From Trichomonas tenax (lineage: Eukaryota > Parabasalia > Trichomonadida > Trichomonadidae): a DNA stretch of 13,752 nt. This document shows, piece after piece, positions 1 to 7,931 of the stretch (the stretch's first letter is position 1; every line of letters begins with the position of its first letter). The stretch covers positions 1 to 13,752 of the forward strand of contig JALKBU010001250.1 of NCBI GenBank assembly GCA_023091735.1, written 5' to 3'. The notes below the pieces were generated by a model, which was given only the letters and a program-made list of their open reading frames with translations, ran no database searches and was not told where the DNA came from. Both the position numbers and the translations under genes were made by a program.

Positions 1-146
1 GATATATAGACTGTGCCACTTATACCACTGGATAGACAACTATCAATATGTACATGAAAGTACTTTCAAATCGAAAAAATATTGATCAGATAAAAAGTTA
101 TGAAGGTCGCGGGACTACACCGCAGAAAGAAAAATACTGCCATTTG

Positions 147-153
147 TCACTTT
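147..153 (+). promoter_or_regulatory. Initiator (Inr)-like element of the coiled-coil gene
   Basis: The sequence TCACTTT lies just upstream of the ATG at 167, with the A of TCA at 149, 18 bases before the start. Trichomonad core promoters are known to use an Inr of the form TCA followed by a pyrimidine and A/T, with very short 5' UTRs. Position and sequence both fit. Assignment as the transcription start is inferred. Confidence 0.5.
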
Positions 154-166
154 CCATTTTTAAAAA

Positions 167-472
167 ATGAGTAATCTCACAATTCAAACTCCATCTGATG
201 GAACAACGAAGTCATTTATCCTCACACATTCAGCCTCTCGTTTCGAAAATATCGCACTAAGGTACCAAAAGTTGAAAGAAGAGATGACTGAAGATAATCT
301 TCAAGATAAAGAACTCCAATTAAGAATTCAGCAATACAAAGAATCTGTAGCTGCAGCAGAGAGAGAAATGAATCACAGAAAAGCATTATTACAAAAACAA
401 AAGGATTTCGAAATCCAAAGAGCTAATGAAGAGTATGAAGCATTCTTAGATAGTTTAGAAGAAGCCAATTAA
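167..472 (+). CDS. Small coiled-coil protein of unknown function
   Basis: This is a complete 101-residue frame with an ATG start, an upstream Inr-like TCACTTT and a TAA stop. Residues 1-25 are polar and probably unstructured. From about residue 28 to the end the protein is rich in Glu, Lys, Gln, Arg and Leu with no proline, as expected for one long amphipathic helix or coiled coil (for example the stretches at 33-60 and 63-98). There is no signal peptide or membrane segment, so it is probably cytoplasmic or nuclear. The size and shape suit a small structural or complex-assembly subunit, but I do not recognise a family and assign no function. It converges on the membrane protein gene at 590-1342 with about 117 bases between the stops. 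Confidence 0.8.
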   Translation: MSNLTIQTPSDGTTKSFILTHSASRFENIALRYQKLKEEMTEDNLQDKELQLRIQQYKESVAAAEREMNHRKALLQKQKDFEIQRANEEYEAFLDSLEEAN

Positions 473-589
473 CTCAGTTCAAACTCAATTTTCTTTACAT
501 TGTTCAAAAATTACGTATTTGTTCCTTTTCTCATAAAATTAATTACATAAACATAGACGCTAAATTAATATAAACCTACAAACATAATT

Positions 590-1342
590 TTATTTAAATG
601 CTTGAATTTGCTTTGAAAGGAATGGGACCTTTCCGACTCCCATTTTCTTTGTAGTTTGCCTAAATCTATAGATTCCTGATATAATGCCTGAAGCAACAAT
701 AAAAATAAATACTGAAAGGATAATATTATCTAGATCAAATCCGACAACTGTAAATTCTATATATTCTTTCGACCAAGACTGGTTATCAAACGAAAGAACG
801 ACTTCAAATGTTCCAGGGAATCCAAGTTTAACATTACACGTGAAATTACTGGATCCACCTCCAATGCAGTCAAACATCTGATTTTTGAGTCTGAGGAAAC
901 CTTTTGTGAAGTTTGCTTTTGGATCAGTCTTGAAAGTTACGTTTAATTGAACTTTTGAGAACATTCTTGCGTAATCAGGGTTAATTGACAGTAGTTCTGG
1001 GGCCTTCGCGACACAGTTGTGTCCTTCCTCGTCGGTAAATCCATGTTTGCAGCGACACTTTCCTGGATAAGCGCAATGTGAATTTTCGGGGCAATCGAAT
1101 GTACAGCGATAGCAGCCAGCTATGACAGTAGGGTCACCGTACGGATATCCGGGCTCGCATATACACGCTCCGATATTGTTTTTTTTAGTGTGTGGTGCTT
1201 TGCATCCTTTGTTTGGAGTAGTAAAAAACTCGTTGCCCCATCGTGACGAATCTTTGCCGAGAGTTCCGATCATTGTTGGGTCATCGGATTCATGATTTTT
1301 AAGGAATAAAAGAAAAGAAAACATTATAATGAAAAGTGACAT
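590..1342 (-). CDS. Signal-peptide, Cys-rich EGF-like single-pass membrane protein
   Basis: A 250-residue complete frame. Residues 1-16 are a short hydrophobic signal peptide. Residues 47-110 hold ten cysteines (47, 60, 62, 77, 80, 84, 90, 96, 98, 110) with paired C-x-C and Gly/Pro spacing (CICEPGYPYGDP at 60-71, CRCKHGF at 96-102) typical of EGF/laminin-like modules. Residues 114-200 look like a beta-sandwich of IPT/TIG character (PELLSINP opening), with a further Cys pair at 159/169 and several N-x-S/T sites. A membrane helix spans about 207-225, followed by a short basic cytoplasmic tail. The expected topology is type I, with the ectodomain in the lumen or outside. The stop is followed by a TAAA context. 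Ligand and role are unknown; surface adhesion or sorting would be guesses. An Inr-like TCAATT precedes the ATG by 9 bases. Confidence 0.8.
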   Translation of the reverse strand: MSLFIIMFSFLLFLKNHESDDPTMIGTLGKDSSRWGNEFFTTPNKGCKAPHTKKNNIGACICEPGYPYGDPTVIAGCYRCTFDCPENSHCAYPGKCRCKHGFTDEEGHNCVAKAPELLSINPDYARMFSKVQLNVTFKTDPKANFTKGFLRLKNQMFDCIGGGSSNFTCNVKLGFPGTFEVVLSFDNQSWSKEYIEFTVVGFDLDNIILSVFIFIVASGIISGIYRFRQTTKKMGVGKVPFLSKQIQAFK

Positions 1343-1347
1343 CTGAT

Positions 1348-1353
1348 AATTGA
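1348..1353 (-). promoter_or_regulatory. Inr-like element of the EGF-like membrane protein gene
   Basis: On the minus strand TCAATT runs toward the ATG at 1342, with the candidate +1 A at 1351, 9 bases before the start codon. The third position is A, not the preferred pyrimidine, so this is a weaker match to the trichomonad initiator than the one at 147. The position is right for the very short leaders known in trichomonads. Confidence 0.35.
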
Positions 1354-1495
1354 CAAATAAATATTTTACACAACAAAATAAATCACTTTACATGACAAGA
1401 ATATTCATTTTTTTATGCTCAAAATGTGAATTTCATGGTGCACTCATATTGCTTAAGTCAAAAATAATTTAAATTCCTATGTAATTCACGTGTAA

Positions 1496-2086
1496 GCTGA
1501 TGAATATGCAAAACAATGTTATCTTCGTGGCCGCAAGAACCATAAACTAATTGAAACTTCCATATCTCAAGCTGGCGATGGAACCAACAGTGGATCTCAC
1601 ACAATTCATTGCCAAGACGGGTCATTTAGTGGTTCATCATTAAATAACTCATTTTCTAAAGTAATGGAAGTTGCGTGTTGTTATTTATATGAACTAACAA
1701 ATGACTCAATTATTAACAGAGCATATTTTGTGAACAATAGTGTGATAAACGATGGAATAGCGAATTATCATATTGAAGTAAGAGATCAGCCTAATTTATT
1801 AATAAAGGATTGCGATTATATCAATAATTCTCGTGGACATACTTGAGTTGATTGTCGTGAAATGCAAACAATTATTACTGGCTGTAATTTCATCGATAAT
1901 TCATATAAAGCCAGATTATTTTGAGTACTATATTGTAATATAACTGTAAGCTAATGTTACATCAGAGATAAAATTATTACTGAAGGAAATGTAACTTTTG
2001 AAAATTTGAAACAGCAAAATATCAATATAGAATTTTCTCATTTTTCTTCTTATATTTGTGAAGCTGAAATTTTCATGCGAAATTAA
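1496..2086 (+). pseudogene. Beta-helix repeat family pseudogene with three in-frame stops
   Basis: One frame can be read for about 197 codons, broken only by TGA at 1844, TGA at 1922 and TAA at 1952, ending in TAA at 2084. The protein has the look of a right-handed beta-helix surface protein: repeated short units of the type C-N-F-I-x-N-S and I-x-x-C-x-Y-I-N-N-S (residues near codons 108-115 and 126-133), many Asn, Ser, Ile and Cys. The same style is seen in the minus-strand frame at 6842-7828 and in the relic at 10222-10864. There is no convincing ATG or signal peptide at the left edge, where a stop at 1493 bounds the frame, so the 5' part is missing. Preservation of one frame over nearly 600 bases suggests fairly recent decay by point mutation. 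Family function is unknown; a surface role is inferred from the fold type. Confidence 0.6.
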
Positions 2087-3259
2087 TGTTTCTCAAAAGA
2101 GCCAAAATGCGATTTTTTTTCCCAAGACAAAATAAATCTCTTGGAAGTGTTGGATGTCAGGTATTTGAGGGGGAGAACTTTTTTGGTGTAAATTTTGATT
2201 TTTTCATGATTTAACTTTTTTCAATTGAAAAATAGCATTAAAATTAATGTATTATGATATAAAATTAATTGTTTATAGATTTTCATCTCAGTTTTTTCAT
2301 TATTGTCTAACTCAACATGATAATTTAAAACTCTGCCTAGTATTTCTCGCTATTCTTTTAATTTCTAGGAAATCAGGGTTAACTGTCCTAGCGTATTGTG
2401 TTTATCTTAAAAATAGTCGAATCTAAACCTCCAAAATAACCCCCTCAAACTGAATTGGAACTTCCAGCAGCCTCTCAATTAATCTCAATTTTAGGCCCGA
2501 ATTTTTTTTAACTTCCAAAATAGACCATTTTTCACCAAAATAGAAACATTAGAGAAATAATGAGATATCAGTAATTCCAGAAATTAGTACTTTTGAGAAA
2601 TTATTTTATAAATTTCACATTCATTTTATAACAATATTCCCATCACTTTGATTTGAAAAAAAATATTTTTTATTAATGAAAATAACAATATTATCATAAA
2701 GATAATAAGAAATAAACATATTTATATTAAGGTCCAACTTGCATCTGGTGTAAACTATTCAAAAATATAACCTTATGGGATGAAATTTTACTTTTGCAGG
2801 AGGCTTAGAGAAACCTTGGGTGAATTTGAATAAAAGATTTTGATATACCATGCTACTTCTATGTATATGCTAGATGTCTGCTGTATCAGATTTTGATAAT
2901 TTCATAATTCTTTCAAAAAAATTCGCAAAATTCGAGTTCTGATGAATTATTTTAACCTTATTTCGCACAGCCCTGCCTGATCGGTATTTTCATGATTTTC
3001 TTTGTTAGCTAACAACTAGATTTTTGGATCGGGGTATATATAGGAGATATCTTCTAATTCCTATTATTTACCTGAGAAACAGAAGGTCGAAATATGCTGA
3101 AAAAAGCAGAGACTTTTATGTAAAAGTGACATGTCTGTAAAAGACATTTATGCCAAAATAAGCACACAAAACACATTTAGTTGATGTGTTTTATCTATTT
3201 TATCAACAAAAATCATTTATTTATAAGGAATAAAATTTTTCAAAAATTAAAATGTTTTT
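2087..3259. other. AT-rich intergenic DNA without a recognisable gene
   Basis: About 1.2 kb with stops in all frames and no family motif that I can read. It holds poly(A)/poly(T) runs, a 10-base inverted pair (TTTGAGGGGG at 2164 and its complement at 2440) and a 9-bp stem with a 7-base loop at 3168-3192. I see no tRNA-like box B sequence or other RNA gene. It is most likely decayed accessory sequence. Confidence 0.6.
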
Positions 3260-3830
3260 ATGTGAGCTCTTACGAATGTATTATGCAATTTAGATACCAA
3301 CTGTGAGCTTGCTAACTCTCAACATTGTTTTGTTAATAAAAATAGACAATCAACAATTTATTCAATGTTCAGCTGGTTTTTCATAAGATAATCCGATATG
3401 GATATAAAAAATGAGCATTCAGCAGTCGGAATTTTTGCTTTATATGCTTATTTCAATGGGTATATACAAAGTGTGGAACTCTTTATTTTCAAAATATTTT
3501 GGGTTGAAACTTTGGGCATAGCTCCATATGCATATAGGAACAATGTATGCATGGATCGCAAGTCTAAACAGTATCCCGAGATATGAAGCAATAAAGTCAC
3601 CATTATTGATAACCTTATTTTAGCGGACAGTTTTCACTGTATTTAAACACTGAATGGAGCGTTTTATCATTTTCCAAGGAGCAGTACTACTAACAACAAT
3701 CCAGAAATAATGTATTTATTGAGTGATTTAGTCTCAGTTATTTATACATCAAAATGAGAATCTCGTAATAAAACTAACATTGTTGAAATTTTCGCATTTA
3801 TAAATAATGTCACTTAAATTGGCTATGCTA
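3260..3830 (+). pseudogene. Highly degenerate relic, possibly of the beta-helix family
   Basis: Fragments in changing frames recall the beta-helix proteins nearby: a piece reading SSYECIMQF near 3260, one reading FIQCSAGF near 3355, and a 62-codon open stretch at 3398-3586 containing AVGIFALYAYFNGY. The base composition is less extreme than in the flanks. No frame is continuous for the whole span, and no start or stop can be assigned. I base the link on the Cys/Asn/Phe repeat style seen in the clearer copies at 1496, 6842 and 10222. It could equally be an unrelated decayed gene. The borders are approximate. Confidence 0.3.
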
Positions 3831-4402
3831 TTTGTTTGACATTAAGAAAAAGTCGGTTTTCTATCAAATCCTATTTAATGAATTTTGCTATATGCAAGTT
3901 TAAGTAGTATAATGCATACAAATCAAATGAGCACTATCTGCCTAAGATAACCCCAATATACAAAGCAGATATTAACCAATATTCTTCTATAGATTAAAAT
4001 TGTGATTTCTGAAATAATGTCTAGCCTACTTTGTTTTCACTGAATAACACAAATTTTGTATCAAAACAAATTTTGCGAAGAAAAATTTTGAATTTTATTC
4101 TTAAGATATTTGCCTAAAGCATGTATACATGTATAATATATAGATGAAAGGTAGATTAATGGTAGTGTATAAACAATGTTTCTATTGAGGAAAAAATATA
4201 TGTGAATTTTATTTACTTTCCAAATACATATATAATCAAAAAGTATGAATGACAGAATCATGAAGGATATATGTGTGCTATCAAAAGCAAGTGTCGTAAA
4301 AATTATTTTGGAGTTCCAGATCATATCTCGGAAATTTAAAATTGTAGTCAACAAAGTTTAGGATAATTGTAATATGCAGTGATGCTACAATCTAAGGGAT
4401 AA
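3831..4402. other. AT-rich spacer, nothing identified
   Basis: About 570 bases of AT-rich DNA. A minus-strand open frame of 97 codons (4061-4354) is rich in Ile, Phe, Leu and Tyr, as expected from chance translation of AT-rich sequence, and shows no family motif. I see no RNA gene and no repeat worth naming. Confidence 0.5.
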
Positions 4403-4729
4403 AGCAGCATCTTCAAGTTTTTTCGAAATTTGGATTTTCTGAAAATTGCGGTCTTGGATCCCATTTTGAAGGCGGCAATCATAGTACATTGCTGTCGTAC
4501 CTCTCAATTTGATGTGGCGCTATGTTCTAATGAGATTGATTTTAATTTCGAAATTTCTAAATCGCCACAAATGTTTTAGAGTTATAGCGTATTCTATCAT
4601 ATGGATACAGTACTGATGTATAGAAACATTGAGCTTCAAAGAGGAGTGTGCAAAGAAGTTTCTCTCTCCATGAAGTTTTATTTAGCCGATAAACCAGAAA
4701 GCGAAATTCATATATTTTATGTGGTTTAA
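4403..4729 (+). pseudogene. Degenerate coding frame of unknown family, one in-frame stop
   Basis: A single frame runs from the codon after TAA at 4400 to TAA at 4727, 108 codons, interrupted only by TAG at 4577. The composition is protein-like: codons for Ala, Gly, Cys, Asp and Arg are frequent in an otherwise AT-rich region. Segments such as LDPILKAAIIVHC (codons 19-31) and ELQRGVCKEVSLSMKFYLAD (codons 75-94) look like folded-domain sequence. There is no ATG at the left edge. I do not recognise the family. It is most likely a 5'-truncated pseudogene; a small gene with a sequencing error at 4577 is the alternative. Confidence 0.35.
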
Positions 4730-4783
4730 AATATGATTTCTGATTTCATTGTTAAAATAAGGAAAATAATCTTGTGTCAGAAT

Positions 4784-4791
4784 TTCATTTT
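4784..4791 (+). promoter_or_regulatory. Inr-like element before the small HTH-like frame
   Basis: TCATTTTT is positioned with its A at 4786, 19 bases before the ATG at 4805. TCA followed by T and T satisfies the trichomonad Inr form (TCA, pyrimidine, A/T). Its presence is the main argument that the very short downstream frame is, or recently was, a gene. Confidence 0.4.
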
Positions 4792-4804
4792 TTAACCTTA
4801 AACA

Positions 4805-4954
4805 ATGATTACGAAACTTGCAGATATAACACCTGGAATGAAAAACGCAATCGCATCAGCTCTATCCCAAGGCGAATCACTGTTGTTCGTTGCACAAAAG
4901 TTTAAATGTTCAGAAGAAATAATTTCACAAAGATGTCTCAAGCACAACAATTAA
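4805..4954 (+). CDS. Small HTH-like protein, possibly frameshifted
   Basis: A 49-codon frame starts with ATG and ends TAA. Residues 11-43 read like a DNA-binding helix-turn-helix: helix (MKNAIASALSQG), helix (SLLFVAQKF), turn (KCS) and recognition-like helix (EEIISQR), with the hydrophobic spacing of HTH_7/resolvase or Myb/SANT-type motifs. A second frame in another phase, 4933-5034 (33 codons, ATG start, TAA stop), overlaps its end by 22 bases and also looks protein-like. A one-base change near 4930-4950 would fuse them into a protein of roughly 75 residues. An Inr-like TCATTTTT precedes the start. It could be a live mini-gene, a fragment of a transposase or regulator, or chance. Confidence 0.35.
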   Translation: MITKLADITPGMKNAIASALSQGESLLFVAQKFKCSEEIISQRCLKHNN

Positions 4955-5034
4955 TTCATAATATAAATCTACCAATGCCCAATATGTCAGAGATTATGGC
5001 AGATGTTCTTAATGTTCCAAATCTAATTTTTTAA
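4933..5034 (+). pseudogene. Possible out-of-frame continuation of the HTH-like gene
   Basis: A 33-codon open frame in a different phase from the HTH-like frame that it overlaps. The protein contains LPMPNMSEIMADVLNVP, a plausible helix-forming segment that looks more coding-like than random AT-rich DNA, and ends in TAA at 5032. I read it as the displaced C-terminal part of the 4805 gene after an indel. It could also be an independent micro-ORF. The next 240 bases, to the phosphatase stop, hold nothing that I recognise. Confidence 0.25.
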
Positions 5035-5272
5035 AATTTAAGTAACTAAAGCCTCTTTTCTTTACAGTTAGACTCCAAATTTGATAGTAATCATTTTAAG
5101 CAAAGGTTGCTTTTTTAACAAATTTTGATGTTTTCTCCCACTATAAGATTTAAGGTGAATTATCACTTTTACATGCAAGTCGGGCCTTAAACACATTAAA
5201 TATCATCAAAATAATAAAAGCAATTTTTTTTACTGAAATGGCTATGAGTGAAATTTTTGTAGGTGTAGATTT

Positions 5273-6211
5273 TTAATATTGAAAATATTCTAACATGACT
5301 TCATCGTACCTAGCTCTTTTTTCGTGAGGCTCTATTCCTATAAGTTCTGTTTCTAATTTCTCATTAACAGAGAGAACTTTCGCACGTGATTGAGTTCCAT
5401 AATATAAAGGAGCAGACCAAAGACTTAAAAGCTTGTTTTCAAAGTAGTACTGGTATCCATTATCTTGTGTCTGATGTGCTCTAAGGAATAAACTTAATTC
5501 ATTTGTTTGCAAAAATTCTTCAACTGCTTCTCTTGATATTATATGTCCCGCACCTCTCGTATTTTCTCTGAATTTGTGTCTGCTGTAGTCAGGATCGGAC
5601 CATGTTAAGTCTGTTAAAACTTCGCTTTGATTTATATTTTGAAAACGATTTATTTCGTTTATTTCAGCAATACTTTGGCATTTAGGTCCAAAGCCTCCAT
5701 GCACACAAAATATTACCTTACTAATCAAAGCAGCAATTGGAATTGATTTGAAAACTTCATTAAGTCTGTTATAAAGCGATATGCTCTTATAAATGTTCTT
5801 GCAATCTTCCATAAGACCATATGTTGAGTTTATATTTGGATCTTCATGATTTCCTCTTATTAAATAAAAATTATTTGGTTGCAATATCTTTTTTGCAGCT
5901 AGATATATGAATAATTCTACAGAGTATGGCCCTCTGTCAACATAGTCTCCTAAAAATAAAAACTTTGATGATGATTTACAAACTTTAAATATGTTTAACA
6001 TGTCAAATAGCTGTCCATGCATATCAGCAATGGCCAGAACTGGTGGTGTTATATCAATTATGTTCTGTTCCCTTCTAAATATTATTTCGATGTGATCTAA
6101 AATTGTAAAACATGCTGAAAGATCGAGTTTAAAGCCAGATTCTGCTGTGCTAATTGCCTGCTTGCATATATCAAAAATATTTCCTAGGATTTTCTGTTTT
6201 TCTTCACTCAT
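5273..6211 (-). CDS. PPP-family serine/threonine protein phosphatase (PP1/PP2A-like)
   Basis: A 312-residue complete metallophosphatase catalytic domain, close to the usual length of a PPP catalytic subunit. It removes phosphate from Ser/Thr of proteins using two metal ions. Motifs in order: ADMHG (62-66; D63 and H65 are metal ligands), GDYVDRG (88-94; D89, R93), LIRGNHE (117-123; N121, H122), HGG (171-173), WSDP (204-207), RG (219-220), RAHQ (244-247), SAPLYYG (266-272). All expected metal and phosphate ligands are present at almost PP1-like spacing. Two departures from consensus are visible: GDxHG reads ADxHG, and SAPNYCG reads SAPLYYG. There is no signal peptide or regulatory EF-hand; the C-terminus ends EYFQY, unlike the PP2A DYFL tail. 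The stop lies in TAAAA. No clear Inr is seen upstream of the ATG. It is probably one of the many divergent trichomonad PPP paralogues. Substrate unknown. Confidence 0.93.
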   Translation of the reverse strand: MSEEKQKILGNIFDICKQAISTAESGFKLDLSACFTILDHIEIIFRREQNIIDITPPVLAIADMHGQLFDMLNIFKVCKSSSKFLFLGDYVDRGPYSVELFIYLAAKKILQPNNFYLIRGNHEDPNINSTYGLMEDCKNIYKSISLYNRLNEVFKSIPIAALISKVIFCVHGGFGPKCQSIAEINEINRFQNINQSEVLTDLTWSDPDYSRHKFRENTRGAGHIISREAVEEFLQTNELSLFLRAHQTQDNGYQYYFENKLLSLWSAPLYYGTQSRAKVLSVNEKLETELIGIEPHEKRARYDEVMLEYFQY

Positions 6212-6424
6212 TAATTTAATAAAAAAATTGTCAAGGATAAAAAATCCAGTAAATTTTTATAAATTCCAACTTTATGTCAACACATGATTTTCTATAGCTT
6301 TTGTGATATTTGGTATTTATATATGCAGATTATTTGTAATGCTTTTTTTTGAGATTCTGTATATCTAATCTAATAGAGGAAATAAAAATTGCAGTTAAAA
6401 CATGGTTTTTTACTTAAATTGATT

Positions 6425-6766
6425 TTAAAACTGTTCAATGCTCAAAGAAGCGAAATCAAGGATTTTAGATAAATCTGATGGACTTCGTGACTTGTAGAAA
6501 TTATCGTCGTCGATAAATATATCAATATTCGAAGCAATTGACTTCCAATCAGGGCGAATAATGAAATGTGACAAATGTCGTATTTTTATTTTTCCACCAA
6601 TATTTCGTCTTTAATTAATTCTTAATTTCAATCTGAATACAATCTTGATGATCTCACATTATAAGCTACTCAGAATAAATATATTTGAAACATTAAGCAC
6701 TTCCAGATCATTAAACTCACATTCGATATCAAATAAATCATACAAATTAAAGCTTCGATCGCAAAA
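6425..6766 (-). pseudogene. C-terminal remnant of an unidentified protein, two in-frame stops
   Basis: On the minus strand one frame runs from the codon after a TAG (6767-6769) down to TAA at 6425-6427, 113 codons, interrupted by two TAA codons in its first two-thirds. The last 50 codons are uninterrupted and look like genuine protein: RPDWKSIASNID, then IFIDDDNFYKSRSP, then SDLSKILDFASLSIEQF before the stop. The earlier part contains NDLEVLNVSNIF. I do not recognise the family. It lies 75 bases downstream of the beta-helix frame on the same strand. It could be that gene's decayed 3' end, but the charged, soluble-looking sequence argues for a separate gene. Confidence 0.4.
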
Positions 6767-6841
6767 CTAACATTCTCGATATTTCCAATTGATTCCTCAT
6801 GGACATGGTTTCATATAGCATTGAAAACAGATATTTAGAAC

Positions 6842-7828
6842 TCATTTCTCACACATATAAATAAAACTCAACAATTTCAAAATAATCGAGTATGCAAAAC
6901 TATTGTACATAATGAATAGACATGATATTTCATAACACTGTAGATGATAATCGCAGTGATCTGATAAAGGAACATAGACTTTAAAACTTGAAATTCCAAT
7001 ATCGTTTGTGATTATATTATTATTTGACAATGATACTGATCCTTGATTATTTATCGTAGCACATTTTGTAACTATCATTACTGATGTCTTACCTAAGTTA
7101 TTAATAAGAAGCATCAGTGGCGCTATATTCTTTACAAAACTGCAATCGGAAATAAACGACGTTGATCCAGCTTCTGTTGTTATAAGACCTCCGTTATTTG
7201 ATGTATTGTTAACTATATTTAAATGCTCGAAATGGGCATTGCCTGAATGACTATAAAAAATTATTGCATTTGTAGCAACATTTGACTCAACGTTGCAGAA
7301 CCTACAGTACCCATTATGTAAAGATATTCCAGCGTGGTCAAATGCTGTGTTGTATGTGTCATTAATCGAATCGATGATATCTTGAAATTCTCCAATGACA
7401 ATTTGAAATACTCCAACATGGAAGTACCATTCTTTTATCTTGGAGCAGAAATGTATTGAAGAATCATGAAGATAAGTCTGATTATTATCGATTTTAATCG
7501 CAGAACAACCAACTTCATTAGCAGAACATTCAAAACAGCAGGTTCTATCAACAACTGTCTTTCCAAATATATTTGAACGTAAAAATCCTGCTAAATCATC
7601 TTCATTTGTTGAACATTTTTGTGATATAAATTCTAAAACTAAAACACGTGTGAACATATTATGCTCATTGACAGCAATGGCTCCAGCTCCGTTAATGTCA
7701 TGAAAATTTACAACAAAGATTAAATAATCTCCAAAATGTCTTTGAATTGGAACATTGTTTCGAATAATTTCAATACTATTGTCACATTTGAAGTACTGTC
7801 TCCATACTAACTTATAAGAGTCGAACAA
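6842..7828 (-). pseudogene. 5'-truncated beta-helix repeat family protein
   Basis: An uninterrupted 328-codon frame, the longest family member in the window, but its first codon is TTG and an in-frame TAA lies two codons before that. The first ATG is codon 58 (7657-7655). A signal peptide and start are absent, so I call it a truncated gene copy. From about codon 110 the protein shows short Asn/Cys/Ser/Ile-rich repeats typical of right-handed beta-helix proteins (SNVATNAIIFYSHSGNAHFE, HLNIVNNTSNNGG, FISDCSFVKN, VTKCATINNQGSVSL). About 12 cysteines are spread along it. The last 25 residues are hydrophobic (IMYNSFAYSIILKLLSFIY) and may be a membrane segment or non-native readthrough. The frame ends 104 bases from the next start. 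Related decayed copies lie at 1496-2086 and 10222-10864. Lack of internal stops means recent truncation, or use of codon 58. Confidence 0.6.
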
Positions 7829-7849
7829 TCTTTATACAAACTCAAAAAT

Positions 7850-7855
7850 TCACAC
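7850..7855 (+). promoter_or_regulatory. Inr-like TCACAC upstream of the NELF-A-like gene
   Basis: TCACAC has its A at 7852, 14 bases before an in-frame ATG at 7866 and 80 bases before the ATG at 7932. If it is the real initiator, the first ATG would be 7866 and the protein would gain 22 N-terminal residues. If 7932 is the start, the 5' UTR would be unusually long or another core element is used. Confidence 0.3.
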
Positions 7856-7931
7856 AAAAATTTTTATGACATTTTGCCATGTAAATCCCCTTTTATTATA
7901 TTTTACCCCCTGTTTAAATTTAAAAAATAAA

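Noticed and set aside
684..881. Plus-strand open frame of 65 codons
   Set aside because: It is the antisense shadow of the EGF-like membrane protein gene, which has signal peptide, Cys pattern and membrane helix.
4061..4354. Minus-strand open frame of 97 codons, hydrophobic
   Set aside because: The composition (Ile, Phe, Tyr, Leu, Asn) is what AT-rich DNA yields by chance. No motif, initiator or family resemblance.
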